A DNA stretch of 64,000 bases from contig NZ_JALJXJ010000027.1 in the NCBI RefSeq assembly GCF_024170005.1, positions 1-64,000 on the forward strand. Reading direction: 5' to 3'. Made by a program: the position numbers and the translations under genes. How positions within the stretch are numbered: position 1 is the first letter of the stretch; every line of letters begins with the position of its first letter. Below the pieces are notes generated by a model that was given only the letters and a program-made list of their open reading frames with translations, was not told where the DNA came from and searched no databases. The stretch comes from Azospirillum lipoferum (lineage in GTDB: Bacteria; Pseudomonadota; Alphaproteobacteria; Azospirillales; Azospirillaceae). Below, one piece after another: positions 15,999 to 24,445 of the stretch.

Positions 15999-17348
15999 GT
16001 GAGCCAGCAACCTGCCTTGCGAGGTGGAAACCTCGCGCGCGATTTCGGCGGTATGTGTCGGGCCGAACCGGCAATCGTGCGGAGCGTATCGAGTGCCGAG
16101 ATGGCCTGTGCCGCCATAGCCGAGGCGCAGGTCGCCGGGCTTCAGGTGGCGGTCCGAGGATTGGGCCACTCCTGCAATGGTCAGACCCTCGCTGGGGAGG
16201 GATTTCTCCTCGACCTGTCCGGGCTTGTCGGTGTGGATCATGTGGGCGAGGGCTATTGTGACGTGCTGGCGGGCACCACCTGGGGCGAGGTGATCCGCGG
16301 CACCTTGCCGACGGGGCAGGTTCCCGCGGTGCTACCCGACTATTTGGGTCTGACCGTGGGGGGCACCGTTTCCATCGGAGGCTTGGGCGGAACAAGCTTT
16401 CGCGAAGGCATGATCTGCGAGCAGATGCTGTGGGCGGATGTGATAAAGCCCGACGGTGCGATGGTTCGCTGCTCGTCCGACGAAAACGCCGAGTTGTTCG
16501 CCCTGGTGAAGGGCGGGGCAGGACAGTTCGGGGTTATTGCCCGGCTGCGCCTGAAGCTGGTTGATGCTCCGGCGGAGGTGGACTGCTACCACCTGTTCTA
16601 TCGTGATGCAGAAGCGATGGTCGCCGATCAGTTGGCCCTGCTTGATGTGGCGGGCCTATGGCATCTTGGCGGATGGATCCTGCCGCTGCCTCATGGCTGG
16701 ACGCCGTGTATCGAGGCAGTCGTTCCCGCGGGCTCGAAGGCCATCGACAAGGCATCACCTGCGCTTTCGGCATTGCCGACAACAAAGGTGGACCGGCTGT
16801 CGCTGGACCAGTTCTTGCGTCGGCTTGAGCTAAATCCCGCCTTCCCTTGTGATCGCGGCAACGACGCCCATGCTCATCCCTGGGCTACCGCTTTCATCCC
16901 CGCTGCCAATGCCGCCCGCTATGCAGCTGAACTGATGAGCAGCTTTCCGGCCGATCAGATGGGGCCGGCGGGGGTAATCGAACTGTATCCGGTCCCGGTG
17001 TCTCGCCTAGGCCAGATGGGCCGGCGTTGGGGTGGGCAGGGGGTTGCCTACATTGCTTCGGCGTTCCCATGCCAGACCGACACCAGTACCGCGGCTCTAG
17101 CCGCAAGCGAAGCCCGCAACCGGCGCCTGTTTGACCTCGCGCTGGAGCTCGACGGGCTCGGCGACCCGCAGGCTGGTGCCCTGCGGCTCAGTGCTGACGA
17201 CTGGCGTCGTCAGCTCGGTCCCGCCATTGGCTCCTTGCAGGCCGCGCGCCATCACCACGACCCGGAAAACCGCTTCAAACCGCTCCATGGCCTCGATGGC
17301 ATCACTGGAGCAGATCGCGATGCAAGCGCCCCAAAGGAGGATGCGTAA
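15999..17348 (+). CDS. FAD-linked oxidase, cytokinin-dehydrogenase-like
   Basis: This 449-residue flavoprotein has an FAD-binding PCMH domain in the first 200 residues. The GLGHSCNGQ motif (His57) is that of cytokinin dehydrogenases and related oxidases that bind FAD covalently through this His. VGGTVSIGGLGGTSFREG is the second flavin-binding stretch. The C-terminal substrate domain ends with HHHDPENRFKPLHG, a BBE-like tail. The start is a GTG at 15999. Its stop overlaps the start of the dioxygenase gene. A likely role is oxidation of an aromatic alcohol or phenylpropanoid side chain before cleavage. Cytokinin oxidation is an alternative I cannot exclude. Confidence 0.8.
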   Translation: MSQQPALRGGNLARDFGGMCRAEPAIVRSVSSAEMACAAIAEAQVAGLQVAVRGLGHSCNGQTLAGEGFLLDLSGLVGVDHVGEGYCDVLAGTTWGEVIRGTLPTGQVPAVLPDYLGLTVGGTVSIGGLGGTSFREGMICEQMLWADVIKPDGAMVRCSSDENAELFALVKGGAGQFGVIARLRLKLVDAPAEVDCYHLFYRDAEAMVADQLALLDVAGLWHLGGWILPLPHGWTPCIEAVVPAGSKAIDKASPALSALPTTKVDRLSLDQFLRRLELNPAFPCDRGNDAHAHPWATAFIPAANAARYAAELMSSFPADQMGPAGVIELYPVPVSRLGQMGRRWGGQGVAYIASAFPCQTDTSTAALAASEARNRRLFDLALELDGLGDPQAGALRLSADDWRRQLGPAIGSLQAARHHHDPENRFKPLHGLDGITGADRDASAPKEDA

Positions 17349-18748
17349 TGAACCCCCGGATTGTGCCGGAAGGCAACCGCTACCTGATGAATGGCTACGA
17401 GCCGGTTGAAGGGGAGATCGAAGCGTTCAATCTAGCCGTTACGGGCTCGATTCCGGCTGATTTGGATGGCCGTTTCCTGCGTAACGGCCCCAACCCAATT
17501 ACCGCGCAGGGTAGTCGCCATCACCTGTTTCAGGGTGAGGCCATGGTGCACGGTGTGCGGATCCGGGACGGCCGGGCCGAATGGTACCGCAACCGTTGGG
17601 TACGGCAGGCCGCCGTCATCCGCCAGTTGCATGAACCGCCGCGCAAGGCCATGGTCTATGGCGGCATGGATGTTCCGGTGAACACGCATGTGGTTAGCCA
17701 TGCTGGGCGCACGCTCGCGCTGGTCGAGATCGGGACGCTGCCCTACGAATTGGACGGCGATCTGGGCACGGTGGGCACCTACGATTTCGAGGGCACGCTT
17801 CCGGGCGGCTTCACCGCGCACCCCCACTGGGATCCGGATACGGGCGACATGCACGGCGTGGCCTACTTCCCCGGAATGCCGATGGTGCAGCATATCGTGG
17901 TCTCGGCCGCAGGGCAGGTGACAAGGGTGGAGCATGTCCACGTCCCGCACTGCCCGATGATCCATGACTTCGCGCTGACCCGAAACTACGCCCTGATCTA
18001 CGATCTTCAAGTCGGGTTCGACCCGTCTGAGGCGGCATCGGGCGCGTTGATCCCCTATCGTTGGGACCCCGAATATCAACCTCGCATCGGCTTGTTGCCG
18101 ATCAACGGCGCAGCTAGCGAAATCCGCTGGTTCGACGTGCCACCGCTGTGGATCTTCCACACCGCGAATGCCTTCGAAGTCGGCAATACTGTCGTGCTCT
18201 ACGCAGTGACACATCCGCGGATGTGCGCCACGTATCCTGGATCGGTCGAACACAATGGCGCGCCGCGCTTCGAAAAGCTTGTATTCGATCTCGACAGCGG
18301 CACCGTTGCCCGCGAGCTGGTCGATGTCCGCCCCCAGGAATTCCCGCGCATCAACGAAGCCTTCACCGGACGGCCCAACCGCTATGTCTACATGATCTCG
18401 AACGAGGATCTCGCAGACTCGTTCATCGCGCGCGACGAAACGGTGGCACCGGATGCGCGCAGCAATCGACTGATCAAGTACGATCTCGACCAGGGCACAT
18501 CGACTGAGCGGCTCTACCCGGAGCGCGCTATCGTCGGCGAGCCAATTTTCACTCCGACAAGCCCGGCGAAGGGGGAGGACGATGGCTACATCCTGCTCAC
18601 GGCCTCCGATCCGGACCGCGGCGCGACCGACCTGCACGTCCTTGACGCGCGCGACATCACCGCGCCGCCGCTCGCCACCATTCACCTGCCCGCCCGATTG
18701 CCGATCGGCTTCCATGGCAGCTGGATACCGTCCTCAGAGCCTGTTTGA
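17348..18748 (+). CDS. Carotenoid-oxygenase-family (lignostilbene-type) dioxygenase
   Basis: This 466-residue seven-bladed-propeller Fe(II) dioxygenase of the RPE65/carotenoid cleavage family has all four iron-binding histidines: about H158 (AHPHWD), H206 (MIHDFA), H271 (IFHTAN) and H456 (GFHGSW). Bacterial relatives with this length and context cleave the central double bond of stilbenes (lignostilbene, resveratrol) to two benzaldehydes, which the operon's aldehyde dehydrogenase could oxidise. The last codons SSEPV and the stop come from, or border, a 98-bp MITE that inserted here, so the native C-terminus has been replaced just after the last ligand. Activity may survive. Confidence 0.85.
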   Translation: MNPRIVPEGNRYLMNGYEPVEGEIEAFNLAVTGSIPADLDGRFLRNGPNPITAQGSRHHLFQGEAMVHGVRIRDGRAEWYRNRWVRQAAVIRQLHEPPRKAMVYGGMDVPVNTHVVSHAGRTLALVEIGTLPYELDGDLGTVGTYDFEGTLPGGFTAHPHWDPDTGDMHGVAYFPGMPMVQHIVVSAAGQVTRVEHVHVPHCPMIHDFALTRNYALIYDLQVGFDPSEAASGALIPYRWDPEYQPRIGLLPINGAASEIRWFDVPPLWIFHTANAFEVGNTVVLYAVTHPRMCATYPGSVEHNGAPRFEKLVFDLDSGTVARELVDVRPQEFPRINEAFTGRPNRYVYMISNEDLADSFIARDETVAPDARSNRLIKYDLDQGTSTERLYPERAIVGEPIFTPTSPAKGEDDGYILLTASDPDRGATDLHVLDARDITAPPLATIHLPARLPIGFHGSWIPSSEPV

Positions 18749-18834
18749 GAATTGGTTATGGGCACAATATGTAGTAGGTGAAGCGAAAATCTTTATACTC
18801 CATATTGTGACTCCGCCGCTTCTCAAACAGGCTC
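18737..18834. mobile_element. 98-bp MITE with 15-bp perfect TIRs and TCA duplication
   Basis: The ends are perfect inverted copies of GAGCCTGTTTGAGAA (18737-18751 and 18820-18834). A TCA lies directly outside each end (18734-18736 and 18835-18837), the 3-bp TNA-type duplication of IS5-family (IS1031-like) elements. Inside, CACAATATG (18763-18771) and CATATTGTG (18801-18809) form a second inverted pair, so the whole unit can fold. It has no coding capacity. It supplies the stop codon of the dioxygenase gene. Confidence 0.85.
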
Positions 18835-18868
18835 TCATAAAGATATAAAAAAACAGAAGGGAGAAACA

Positions 18869-19261
18869 ATGAGCCGTACAGAGCAGGAGCAGAAGAATCT
18901 CGACCTCTGCGTCGAATTCTACGAGAAGGTGATCTGCGAGAAAAATCCGCGCATTATCAAGAATTATATCGCCGATCGCTATATCCAGCACAGCAGCATC
19001 CCCATGGCTGATGATTACGAGGGCGTCTTCAATTTCATCAGCCATCTCGAACAGAATCAGAAGAACGCCAACGTACTGATCCGCGACGTGTTCGTGGACG
19101 GTGACAATGTAATCTTCTTCGTTCGTGTGGAGGAGGAGGACAACCCGACGCCGCGCCTGTATGTGGATCGCTTCCGCGTCGAGAATGGCCGCATCGCCGA
19201 GCATTGGGACATCGGTCAGGACCTCCCTGCCGACCTGCCGCACGGCAACGGCGTGTGGTGA
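18869..19261 (+). CDS. SnoaL/NTF2-like fold protein
   Basis: This 130-residue protein has the compact alpha+beta SnoaL-like pocket fold, related to predicted aldol-condensation-type SnoaL proteins (COG4922). It shows NLDLCVEFYEKVICEKN, then ADRYIQHSS and VDRFRVENGRIAEHWD, the last two being the family's usual strand motifs. The ATG at 18869 is preceded by AGAAGGGAGAAAC. It lies downstream of the MITE, in the same direction as the dioxygenase operon and ahead of an SDR gene. Reaction unknown. A role as small isomerase or hydratase on an aromatic intermediate is plausible. Confidence 0.8.
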   Translation: MSRTEQEQKNLDLCVEFYEKVICEKNPRIIKNYIADRYIQHSSIPMADDYEGVFNFISHLEQNQKNANVLIRDVFVDGDNVIFFVRVEEEDNPTPRLYVDRFRVENGRIAEHWDIGQDLPADLPHGNGVW

Positions 19262-19323
19262 GCGTCGCTGGCGCGCTGCTCGGCGCGCCAGAACGTTCCG
19301 CAGCATTCAGAAGGGGAGTAGAG

Positions 19324-20085
19324 ATGCATCCCAGGTTTAGCGGCAAGAACGTTCTCGTAACGGGTGGCAACAGTGGCATTGGCCTCGCCACCGCCAAGGC
19401 TTTCGCGGCAGAAGGCGCGCACGTCGCGATCATAGGGCGTAATGCGAAGACCTTGGAAGAAGCCAGGACCGAGATTGGCGGAGACACCGTTGCGATCCAG
19501 TATGACATGGCCGACATCGCAGGCCTCGCGGGACTGGTGGATCAGCTGGTAGGCGCCTTGGGCCGGATCGACGTGCTCTACGCGAACGCCGGCATCGCTT
19601 CGGTCGCTCCATTCGAGACCGTGGACGAAGCGCTGTGGGACAGCCTGTTCGCCATCAACCTCAAGAGCAACTTCTTCCTGGTGCAGAAGATTGCGCCTCA
19701 TATGCCTCGCGGTAGCGCCATTGTCCTGTGCGCCTCGCTGGCCGGGGTTCGGATTAATCCCGCACTCAGCGTCTATGGCATTACCAAGGCCGCTCTGCGG
19801 CATCTTGGACGCACGCTGGCAGCAGTGCTGTTACCCCGAGGCATTCGCGTCAACACGGTTACCCCCGGACTGATCGCCACTCCGCTGACGTCCCGCACGC
19901 CGGGCGGTGGGGAGGACTTCGGCGGGGACGAGATTCTGAAGTCGCTGACCGAGTTGACGCCGATGAAGCGCGCCGGGTCGGTGGAAGAGGCGGCCCAGGC
20001 GGTGCTTTATCTCGCATCCGACGAGGCAGGCTACATGCTCGGCCAGGAGATCGTCATCGACGGCGGCGTTGCCAGCCTCGGCTGA
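19324..20085 (+). CDS. Short-chain dehydrogenase/reductase
   Basis: This 253-residue classical SDR has cofactor motif TGGNSGIGLATA, NAGI (residues about 87-90), a catalytic Ser in LCASLAG and an active-site YGITK. The C-terminal motif GQEIVIDGGVASLG is usual for the family. GGGGAG precedes the start at 19324. It follows the SnoaL-like gene and belongs to the aromatic island. The probable role is oxidation of a secondary alcohol or reduction of a ketone in the pathway. The exact substrate cannot be inferred. Confidence 0.85.
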   Translation: MHPRFSGKNVLVTGGNSGIGLATAKAFAAEGAHVAIIGRNAKTLEEARTEIGGDTVAIQYDMADIAGLAGLVDQLVGALGRIDVLYANAGIASVAPFETVDEALWDSLFAINLKSNFFLVQKIAPHMPRGSAIVLCASLAGVRINPALSVYGITKAALRHLGRTLAAVLLPRGIRVNTVTPGLIATPLTSRTPGGGEDFGGDEILKSLTELTPMKRAGSVEEAAQAVLYLASDEAGYMLGQEIVIDGGVASLG

Positions 20086-20110
20086 TGCGTCCATATCCCG
20101 GGAGCCATTC

Positions 20111-20446
20111 ATGCGCGCGATTGAGTTGAAAACGACCGGGGGACCTGAGCAACGGAAGCTGGTCGAACAGCCTGTTCCGGTACCTGGGAAGGAGGACTAC
20201 TCGTGCTCGCGGAGCCGGCGGGGGTCTACTTCGCCGATACGGTGCGGCGGCGGGGGCACCCCTGTCCGGCCCCGACCCCGCTGCCAATCGTACTGGGGGC
20301 GAGGTGTGCGGCACTGTCGCCCAAGTGGGTGATGGCGTCAGCGGCTGGGAAATCGGCCAGCGCGTGATCGGCCTGATGGATCATGGCGGCCGCAGCGACG
20401 ACCGTTGGACGGTACGGTTCTCGGTCCGCAATCCGCTGGACACCTA
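20111..20446 (+). pseudogene. Quinone oxidoreductase (MDR) N-terminal remnant
   Basis: The start MRAIELKTTGGPEQRKLVEQ is the opening of a zeta-crystallin-like NADPH:quinone oxidoreductase. After PVPGKE the frame breaks. Recognisable pieces continue in other frames (AEPAGVYFADTVRRRG, then GEVCGTVAQVGDGVSGWEIG and QRVIGLMDHGG) up to about 20390, after which similarity stops. At least two indels and a 3' deletion are needed to explain this. From 20446 to 20622 I see only degenerate sequence. Confidence 0.7.
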
Positions 20447-20622
20447 ACTACTGGACCGCATTGGCCTATTCCGACGACGCAGTGACCCGCTTCGCCGGAG
20501 AACCGCGGACCGCCTCGCCGTCCGCCGCCTTCAAATACTGACCCATTTTAAAATATTCCCGTTCTTGGGCGATGGCGGTGCCCCGCGTGCGCCCGGGCCG
20601 GGAACAGCTGTCGGAGACTTCC

Positions 20623-21015
20623 ATGAAATACGAAGATTACCTCGCGGCCTACAACCTGGGCGACGACGCCCGCCTGATCGACACCTTCTTCCACCCCGAC
20701 GCGGTGATCGACGGGCCGGACCAAAGCTTCGCCACCTCAGCGGACTTCCTGCGGATGTTGCAGTTCGTTCATCATGGAGTTGTCGAAACGCTGACTCCGC
20801 TCGCCGTGCTTGAGAGCCAGGACCTGATCATAGCTGAACTCAATGCAACCTTCACCGCGCGGATCGAGAGACTAGACTTTCCCTTTGCCTCGCTCGGTCC
20901 TGGCGACAACCTGACCATGCGCTTCTTCGCTAGGTACCACCTGCGAGCGGGCAAGGTGGCGCGCATGTCACTGGCGTGCTGGCTCCCCGCAATGCGGGGC
21001 CTTCCGGCAGCCTGA
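20623..21015 (+). CDS. SnoaL/NTF2-like fold protein
   Basis: This 130-residue protein begins MKYEDYLAAYNLGDDARLID, followed by FFHPDAVIDG, the usual N-terminal helix and strand of SnoaL/NTF2-like proteins. A later segment, LTMRFFARYHLRAGKVARM, gives the terminal strands. ATG 20623 is preferred over an upstream start in non-homologous sequence. It lies between two broken quinone-oxidoreductase genes on opposite strands, so it is the surviving member of a disrupted group. Function unknown. Confidence 0.65.
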   Translation: MKYEDYLAAYNLGDDARLIDTFFHPDAVIDGPDQSFATSADFLRMLQFVHHGVVETLTPLAVLESQDLIIAELNATFTARIERLDFPFASLGPGDNLTMRFFARYHLRAGKVARMSLACWLPAMRGLPAA

Positions 21016-21031
21016 CCCTTGGTTCGCGTGG

Positions 21032-21325
21032 TCAAAAAAAGCCCGGCGCGATCGTGCCGGGCTTCTCGTAACGTGATCGCATGCGCGCCCAGGTAATCAG
21101 AACGATCTTGCCCACCGTTCCCCGCCCTCCCAGCAGGCGATGCGTCTGGCCCGCTTGGTCGAGCGGCAGCACTTCCGCAACGGACAGGCGAAGCCGTCCC
21201 TGCGCTAACCACTCCGCCAATTCAGCGAAACGGCGCGCTATCAGTTCGGGGTCGGCAAGAAAGCCGCCAAGGTAGAAGTTCTGCCCATCACCAAGTTTGC
21301 GTCAGAGCCTAAAACGCACCCGGCA
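21032..21325 (-). pseudogene. Quinone oxidoreductase C-terminal remnant
   Basis: The minus strand encodes NFYLGGFLADPELIARRFAE, then EWLAQGRLRLSVAEVLPLDQ and a RGTVGKIVLIT-like end, the C-terminal part of a quinone oxidoreductase. The 5' two thirds are missing. The fragment stops at the IS6-type element that begins at 21326. The frame runs past the expected end into the terminator, which suggests a lost stop codon. It is not the other half of the fragment at 20111, because the strands differ. Confidence 0.7.
21034..21064 (-). terminator. Rho-independent terminator (minus strand)
   Basis: AAGCCCGGC (21039-21047) pairs with GCCGGGCTT (21056-21064). On the minus strand the stem is followed by a run of seven Ts. 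It ends transcription of the broken quinone-oxidoreductase gene and could also shield the convergent SnoaL-like gene. Confidence 0.75.
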
Positions 21326-22176
21326 GGGCACCGTCAACTTGTTGGTCCCGACGAAGCGAGGGGGGCGCTTTTGGCACGAAAACGCGGCGGATGCGGGCAT
21401 CGGGCCGCCAAGGGCGCACCGGCGGCCTCGTCCCAGGCGATGAAGGCCTGGGCTCGGGCGGCACGGTAGTCGGTAGCGGCACGGTGGTCGTGGCGGAGAT
21501 GGAAGAGATTGGCGATCGGGTCGTGGATGGACAAGAAGGGCTGGACCTGCCGGGGCGACTTGAACCGCTTCATTTGCCGTTCCCGTCGTCGGGTCGTTTG
21601 GTGGGAGTTCTCGGCCCGGTTGTTCAGCCCCTTGTGCTGGCGGTGCTCCCCGCCCATTCCCACCACCCGCTTGGCGGCGGCGCAGGATTTCAGCTTGTCT
21701 GTCACCATCACCCGCGGCGTCCAGCCCTGTTTCTTCAGCAATGTGCGCAGCAAGCGCTTGGCCGCCTTGGTGTCGCGCCGCTTCTGGATCAGAACGTCGA
21801 GGACGAAGCCGTCCTGATCAACGGCCCGCCACAAGTAATGCTTCTTGCCGGCAATGGTCAAAACCACCTCGTCGAGGTGCCATTTATCGCCACGCCGCGG
21901 CACCCGGCGACGCAACCGGTTGGCGATGTCGCGGCCGAATCTCAGACCCCACTGACGCACCGTCTCGTGGCTGACGGTGATGCCCCGGGACGCAAGCATC
22001 TCCTCAACCTGCCGCAGGCTGAGCGGAAAGCGGAAGTACGGTCACATCGCCATGGCAATGATCTCGGAGGGATAGCGGTAGCCGGCGTAGCGAGGATCGG
22101 GGCGCGTCGTCATGATCCTTCCCTATCTCACCGCCGCCAGACCCGGCAACCAGCCAATCGACAAATGACGGTGCCC
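21326..22176 (-). mobile_element. IS6-family insertion sequence (defective)
   Basis: An 851-bp unit is bounded by inverted GGGCACCGTCA ends (21326-21336 and 22166-22176) and carries an IS6 (IS240-like) transposase. The eight bases outside each end differ (ACCCGGCA and GTCTGCCT), so no 8-bp target duplication is visible. Rearrangement or co-integrate resolution after insertion is likely. It truncates the quinone-oxidoreductase gene on its left. Confidence 0.6.
21334..22113 (-). pseudogene. IS6-family transposase with an in-frame TGA
   Basis: Starting MTTRPDPRYAGYRYPSEIIA at 22113, the frame meets TGA at 22044-22042 (codon 24), where relatives have Trp (compare VVWLYFRF at 34065-34090). It then continues uninterrupted: YFRFPLSLRQVEEMLASRGI, VSHETVRQWG, the DDE region KWHLDEVVLTI, QDGFVLDVLIQ, TDKLKSC and the C-terminus NRAENSHQTTRRRERQMKRF. 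A single G-to-A change explains the break. The first Met after it (21999) would lack the N-terminal domain. Confidence 0.8.
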
Positions 22177-22218
22177 GTCTGCCTCCTTTCTCCAGGCTTC
22201 GTTGCACGGCAGGCCTTT

Positions 22219-22258
22219 GAGCTGGCCTCCCGCCCTGTCGGGTGTGAGAGGCCAGCTC
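22219..22258 (-). terminator. Hairpin after the NmrA-family gene
   Basis: GAGCTGGCCTC (22219-22229) pairs perfectly with GAGGCCAGCTC (22248-22258), an 11-base stem just past the stop at 22265 of the minus-strand NmrA-like gene. Only a short T stretch follows on the minus strand. Confidence 0.55.
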
Positions 22259-22264
22259 GGCGCC

Positions 22265-23146
22265 TTAGCCGACGAGCGCCGGTTTGACGGCCTCAAGGAA
22301 AGCCCGCAGCGGCCGTGGCCGCAGACCTGTCAGGCGCTCGACGGTATCGGTCGGCGGGGTCAGGCCGCCGTTGCGCGTGTTGGCGTCGAACGAGACCAGC
22401 AGCGGAACCAGAAAGTCGGGGAGGCCGGCCTGTTTCATACCGCCGGCAAGCTGTTCATCGGTTACCTGCATGACCTGGATGGGCTTGCCGACAACGTCGG
22501 AGACGAGCGCCGCGATCTGTTCCGTCGTCAGCGCCTCAGGTCCGGTGACGTCGAGCGTCAGGCTTTCGTCTGAGCCGGACGCCAGTGCCGCCGCCGCTAC
22601 GCGGGCGGCGTCTTCGCGCGCCACATGGGCGACCTTTCCCGCGCCGGCCGAGGTGAACCACAGGCCAGAGCCGAGTACGTTGGGCAGGGATATCATGAGG
22701 TTTTCTTGATACCAGCTGTTACGCAGGATGGTGTAGCCGAGCCCGCTTTCTCTGATCGCCGTCTCGGTGCCGAAATGGTCTGGCGCAAAGATGACCGCAG
22801 AACCCGGCTCCGGTTTCGGCATCGATGTATAGACGAGGTGCTTGACGCCCGCAGCCTTGGCCGCGGCGACCGCTGACAGGTGCTGCTCCAGCCGTCGTCC
22901 CGGCCGATCCAGGGCGTCCGTTGAGATGATCAGCGCCCGCCCTGCGCCGGCGAAGGCGGTGGGCAGCGAGGCGGCATCATCGAAATCGGCCCGGCGCACC
23001 TCGACCCCCTTCGCGGCAAGATCGGCGAGTTTGGAAGGATCGCGTGTCGTCGCGATGATGTGGCCGGCGCCCGACGCGAGAAGGTTATCCACGACGGAGC
23101 GGCCGAGCTGGCCGCCGGCGCCGGTCACGAGAAGAGGTTGGGGCAT
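22265..23146 (-). CDS. NmrA-like NAD(P)H:quinone oxidoreductase
   Basis: This 293-residue atypical SDR of the NmrA/QOR2 (YtfG) type starts MPQPLLVTGAGGQLGRSVVD, the GxxGxxG dinucleotide motif, and continues with IIATTRDPSKLADLAAKGVE and LVYTSMP. The ATG at 23146 follows AGGAGT. Longer frames upstream cross the divergent promoter. It is transcribed away from an HxlR regulator, the standard pairing (YtfG/YtfH-like) in which HxlR responds to quinone or electrophile stress. In this island it may detoxify quinones formed from aromatic substrates. Confidence 0.85.
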   Translation of the reverse strand: MPQPLLVTGAGGQLGRSVVDNLLASGAGHIIATTRDPSKLADLAAKGVEVRRADFDDAASLPTAFAGAGRALIISTDALDRPGRRLEQHLSAVAAAKAAGVKHLVYTSMPKPEPGSAVIFAPDHFGTETAIRESGLGYTILRNSWYQENLMISLPNVLGSGLWFTSAGAGKVAHVAREDAARVAAAALASGSDESLTLDVTGPEALTTEQIAALVSDVVGKPIQVMQVTDEQLAGGMKQAGLPDFLVPLLVSFDANTRNGGLTPPTDTVERLTGLRPRPLRAFLEAVKPALVG

Positions 23147-23212
23147 TGGATACTCCTGTCTGGGTGCATTCGAATTGGTCGTTGAATGCAGACCGGTTGC
23201 TGGTCTAAAATC

Positions 23213-23266
23213 GTAACTAATGTTCTGTTTAACTGTAAAGGCGGCACTTTTTTCGCCCATAGTTAC
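23213..23266. promoter_or_regulatory. Divergent promoter region with spaced inverted GTAACTA sites
   Basis: GTAACTA (23213-23219) and TAGTTAC (23260-23266) are exact inverted copies on an AT-rich 136-base divergent region between the NmrA-like gene and the HxlR gene. They are candidate HxlR operators. The assignment is inference from position. Confidence 0.45.
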
Positions 23267-23282
23267 ATAGAGGGAACCATCT

Positions 23283-23693
23283 ATGCCCCGACAGACGAAA
23301 GCCCCGCCCGATCCATTCTTGAAATCACTTGACGACATCCGCGCCGAAGGCTTCTCGCCGGACAACTGCCCGATCCGGGACGTCATGTCCCATATCAATG
23401 ACAAATGGTCGGTGCTCATCCTCATTGCCCTGCAGGATCGTCCGCATCGATTTGGTGAATTGCGCCGTGCGCTTGCCGATATCTCGCAGCGCATGCTTAC
23501 CCAAACCCTTAAGGGATTGCAGCGCGAAGGGTTGCTAAGCCGCACGGTCTTTCCGACCACACCGCCGGCCGTCGAGTACGCCCTGACACCTCTTGGTCTG
23601 TCGCTGCTGCCTGCGCTTGGCGCTGTCATTCGTTGGGCCGAAGCCAACCAAGCCACGATCCACGCCGCGCGAGCGGCATTCGACGAGGCATGA
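23283..23693 (+). CDS. HxlR-family transcriptional regulator
   Basis: This 136-residue winged-helix regulator shows the HxlR signature: a single Cys near the start of the domain (NCPIRDVMSHINDKWSVLIL), then RPHRFGELRRALADISQRML and LTPLGLSLLPAL at the end. AGAGGGAACC precedes the ATG. The conserved Cys is the redox or electrophile sensor in several characterised members. Divergence from the quinone oxidoreductase-like gene suggests that it controls this gene and itself. Confidence 0.85.
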   Translation: MPRQTKAPPDPFLKSLDDIRAEGFSPDNCPIRDVMSHINDKWSVLILIALQDRPHRFGELRRALADISQRMLTQTLKGLQREGLLSRTVFPTTPPAVEYALTPLGLSLLPALGAVIRWAEANQATIHAARAAFDEA

Positions 23694-23734
23694 AGTGCGC
23701 TTACGGAAATTTCCCAACACAATCTCTACGATAT

Positions 23735-24043
23735 TCTGGCCTTCCTGCGGCTTGGTCAAAACGTGTGAACCGTAGATCCAGCCCCTGCCATTCCTCGCGC
23801 AAGTCGCTGACCAACTGGCGGACGCGGGGGCTCAAGCTCAACGTCTCGTCGGCCAGGATGCCGGGCAATTCCTTTTCCAGTTGGCGCCGCCCCTGCGCCA
23901 CGTTGATGCCCCGTTCCAGCAGGAGCGCCCGCAGGTGGCTGATTAGCGCGATCCGTTCGTTCACCAAACGCTCCCGCGCCCTGTGCAGCGATTGCATGTC
24001 CGACTGGCCACCGCTGCGGTCCTGGGCGACGGTGCGGACCTGG
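23735..24043 (-). pseudogene. IS110-family transposase fragment
   Basis: The minus strand encodes LQVRTVAQD, MQSLHRARERLVNERIALIS and HLRALLLERGINVAQGRRQL, which correspond to the middle of the DEDD transposase of IS110 elements (the R-A-L-I-x-x-L-R-x-L-L-L-E-R-G-I helix). Neither the N-terminal catalytic domain nor the C-terminal domain is present here. A C-terminal IS110 piece lies on the other strand at 25853-26060. Confidence 0.7.
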
Positions 24044-24255
24044 AGCCTTCAAGCCAAGCCTGAATGGTCGCCGGTTCGCGATCCGGCAACAATGCAATGG
24101 TCCGGTGGCGCTCCAAGTCGCAGATCAGGGTTCCGCAGCGCTGATTGCGCCGTCAGGCCCAGTCATCGACTCCAATGACGGTTGGCGGCATGAACTTGGG
24201 ACTGCCCTGGCGGCGAACTACGCGCAGCAGCGCGTCGTTGCTCACTGGCATCACC
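24044..24255 (-). pseudogene. ISL3-family transposase fragment with in-frame TGA
   Basis: The minus strand encodes NDALLRVVRR, PTVIGVDDWA, a TGA at 24155-24153, then RRNQRCGTLICDLERHRTIA and LLPDREPATIQAWLEG. ISL3 transposases have the motif DDWAWRRG(H/Q)RYGT here, so the TGA stands exactly in place of Trp. The fragment adjoins the IS110 piece and has no ends. Confidence 0.65.
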
Positions 24256-24445
24256 ACCGCATCCGTGTAGTGCTAAATTTCGCTTGATATCTGCAGGTAT
24301 GTCATTAGCGCAGAGAGCGGTTTTCTTCCTGCATCGAGTGTCGACCTTATAGCTGCCATAAGTATTTCCGCCGTATCGGCGGCGTTGGTTCAGATGCATA
24401 TTGTTCAGACAACAAATTGTTTAGGGAGAAGAAATTGAATAGCGA

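Noticed and set aside
22042..22044. TGA as a selenocysteine codon in the IS6 transposase
   Set aside because: Relatives have Trp, not Cys or Sec, at this place and there is no reason for a SECIS element. A plain nonsense change is simpler.
23147..23722. N-terminal extension of the NmrA-like gene across the HxlR gene
   Set aside because: The extra codons are antisense to HxlR and unlike any oxidoreductase. The family start at 23146 has its own AGGAGT.
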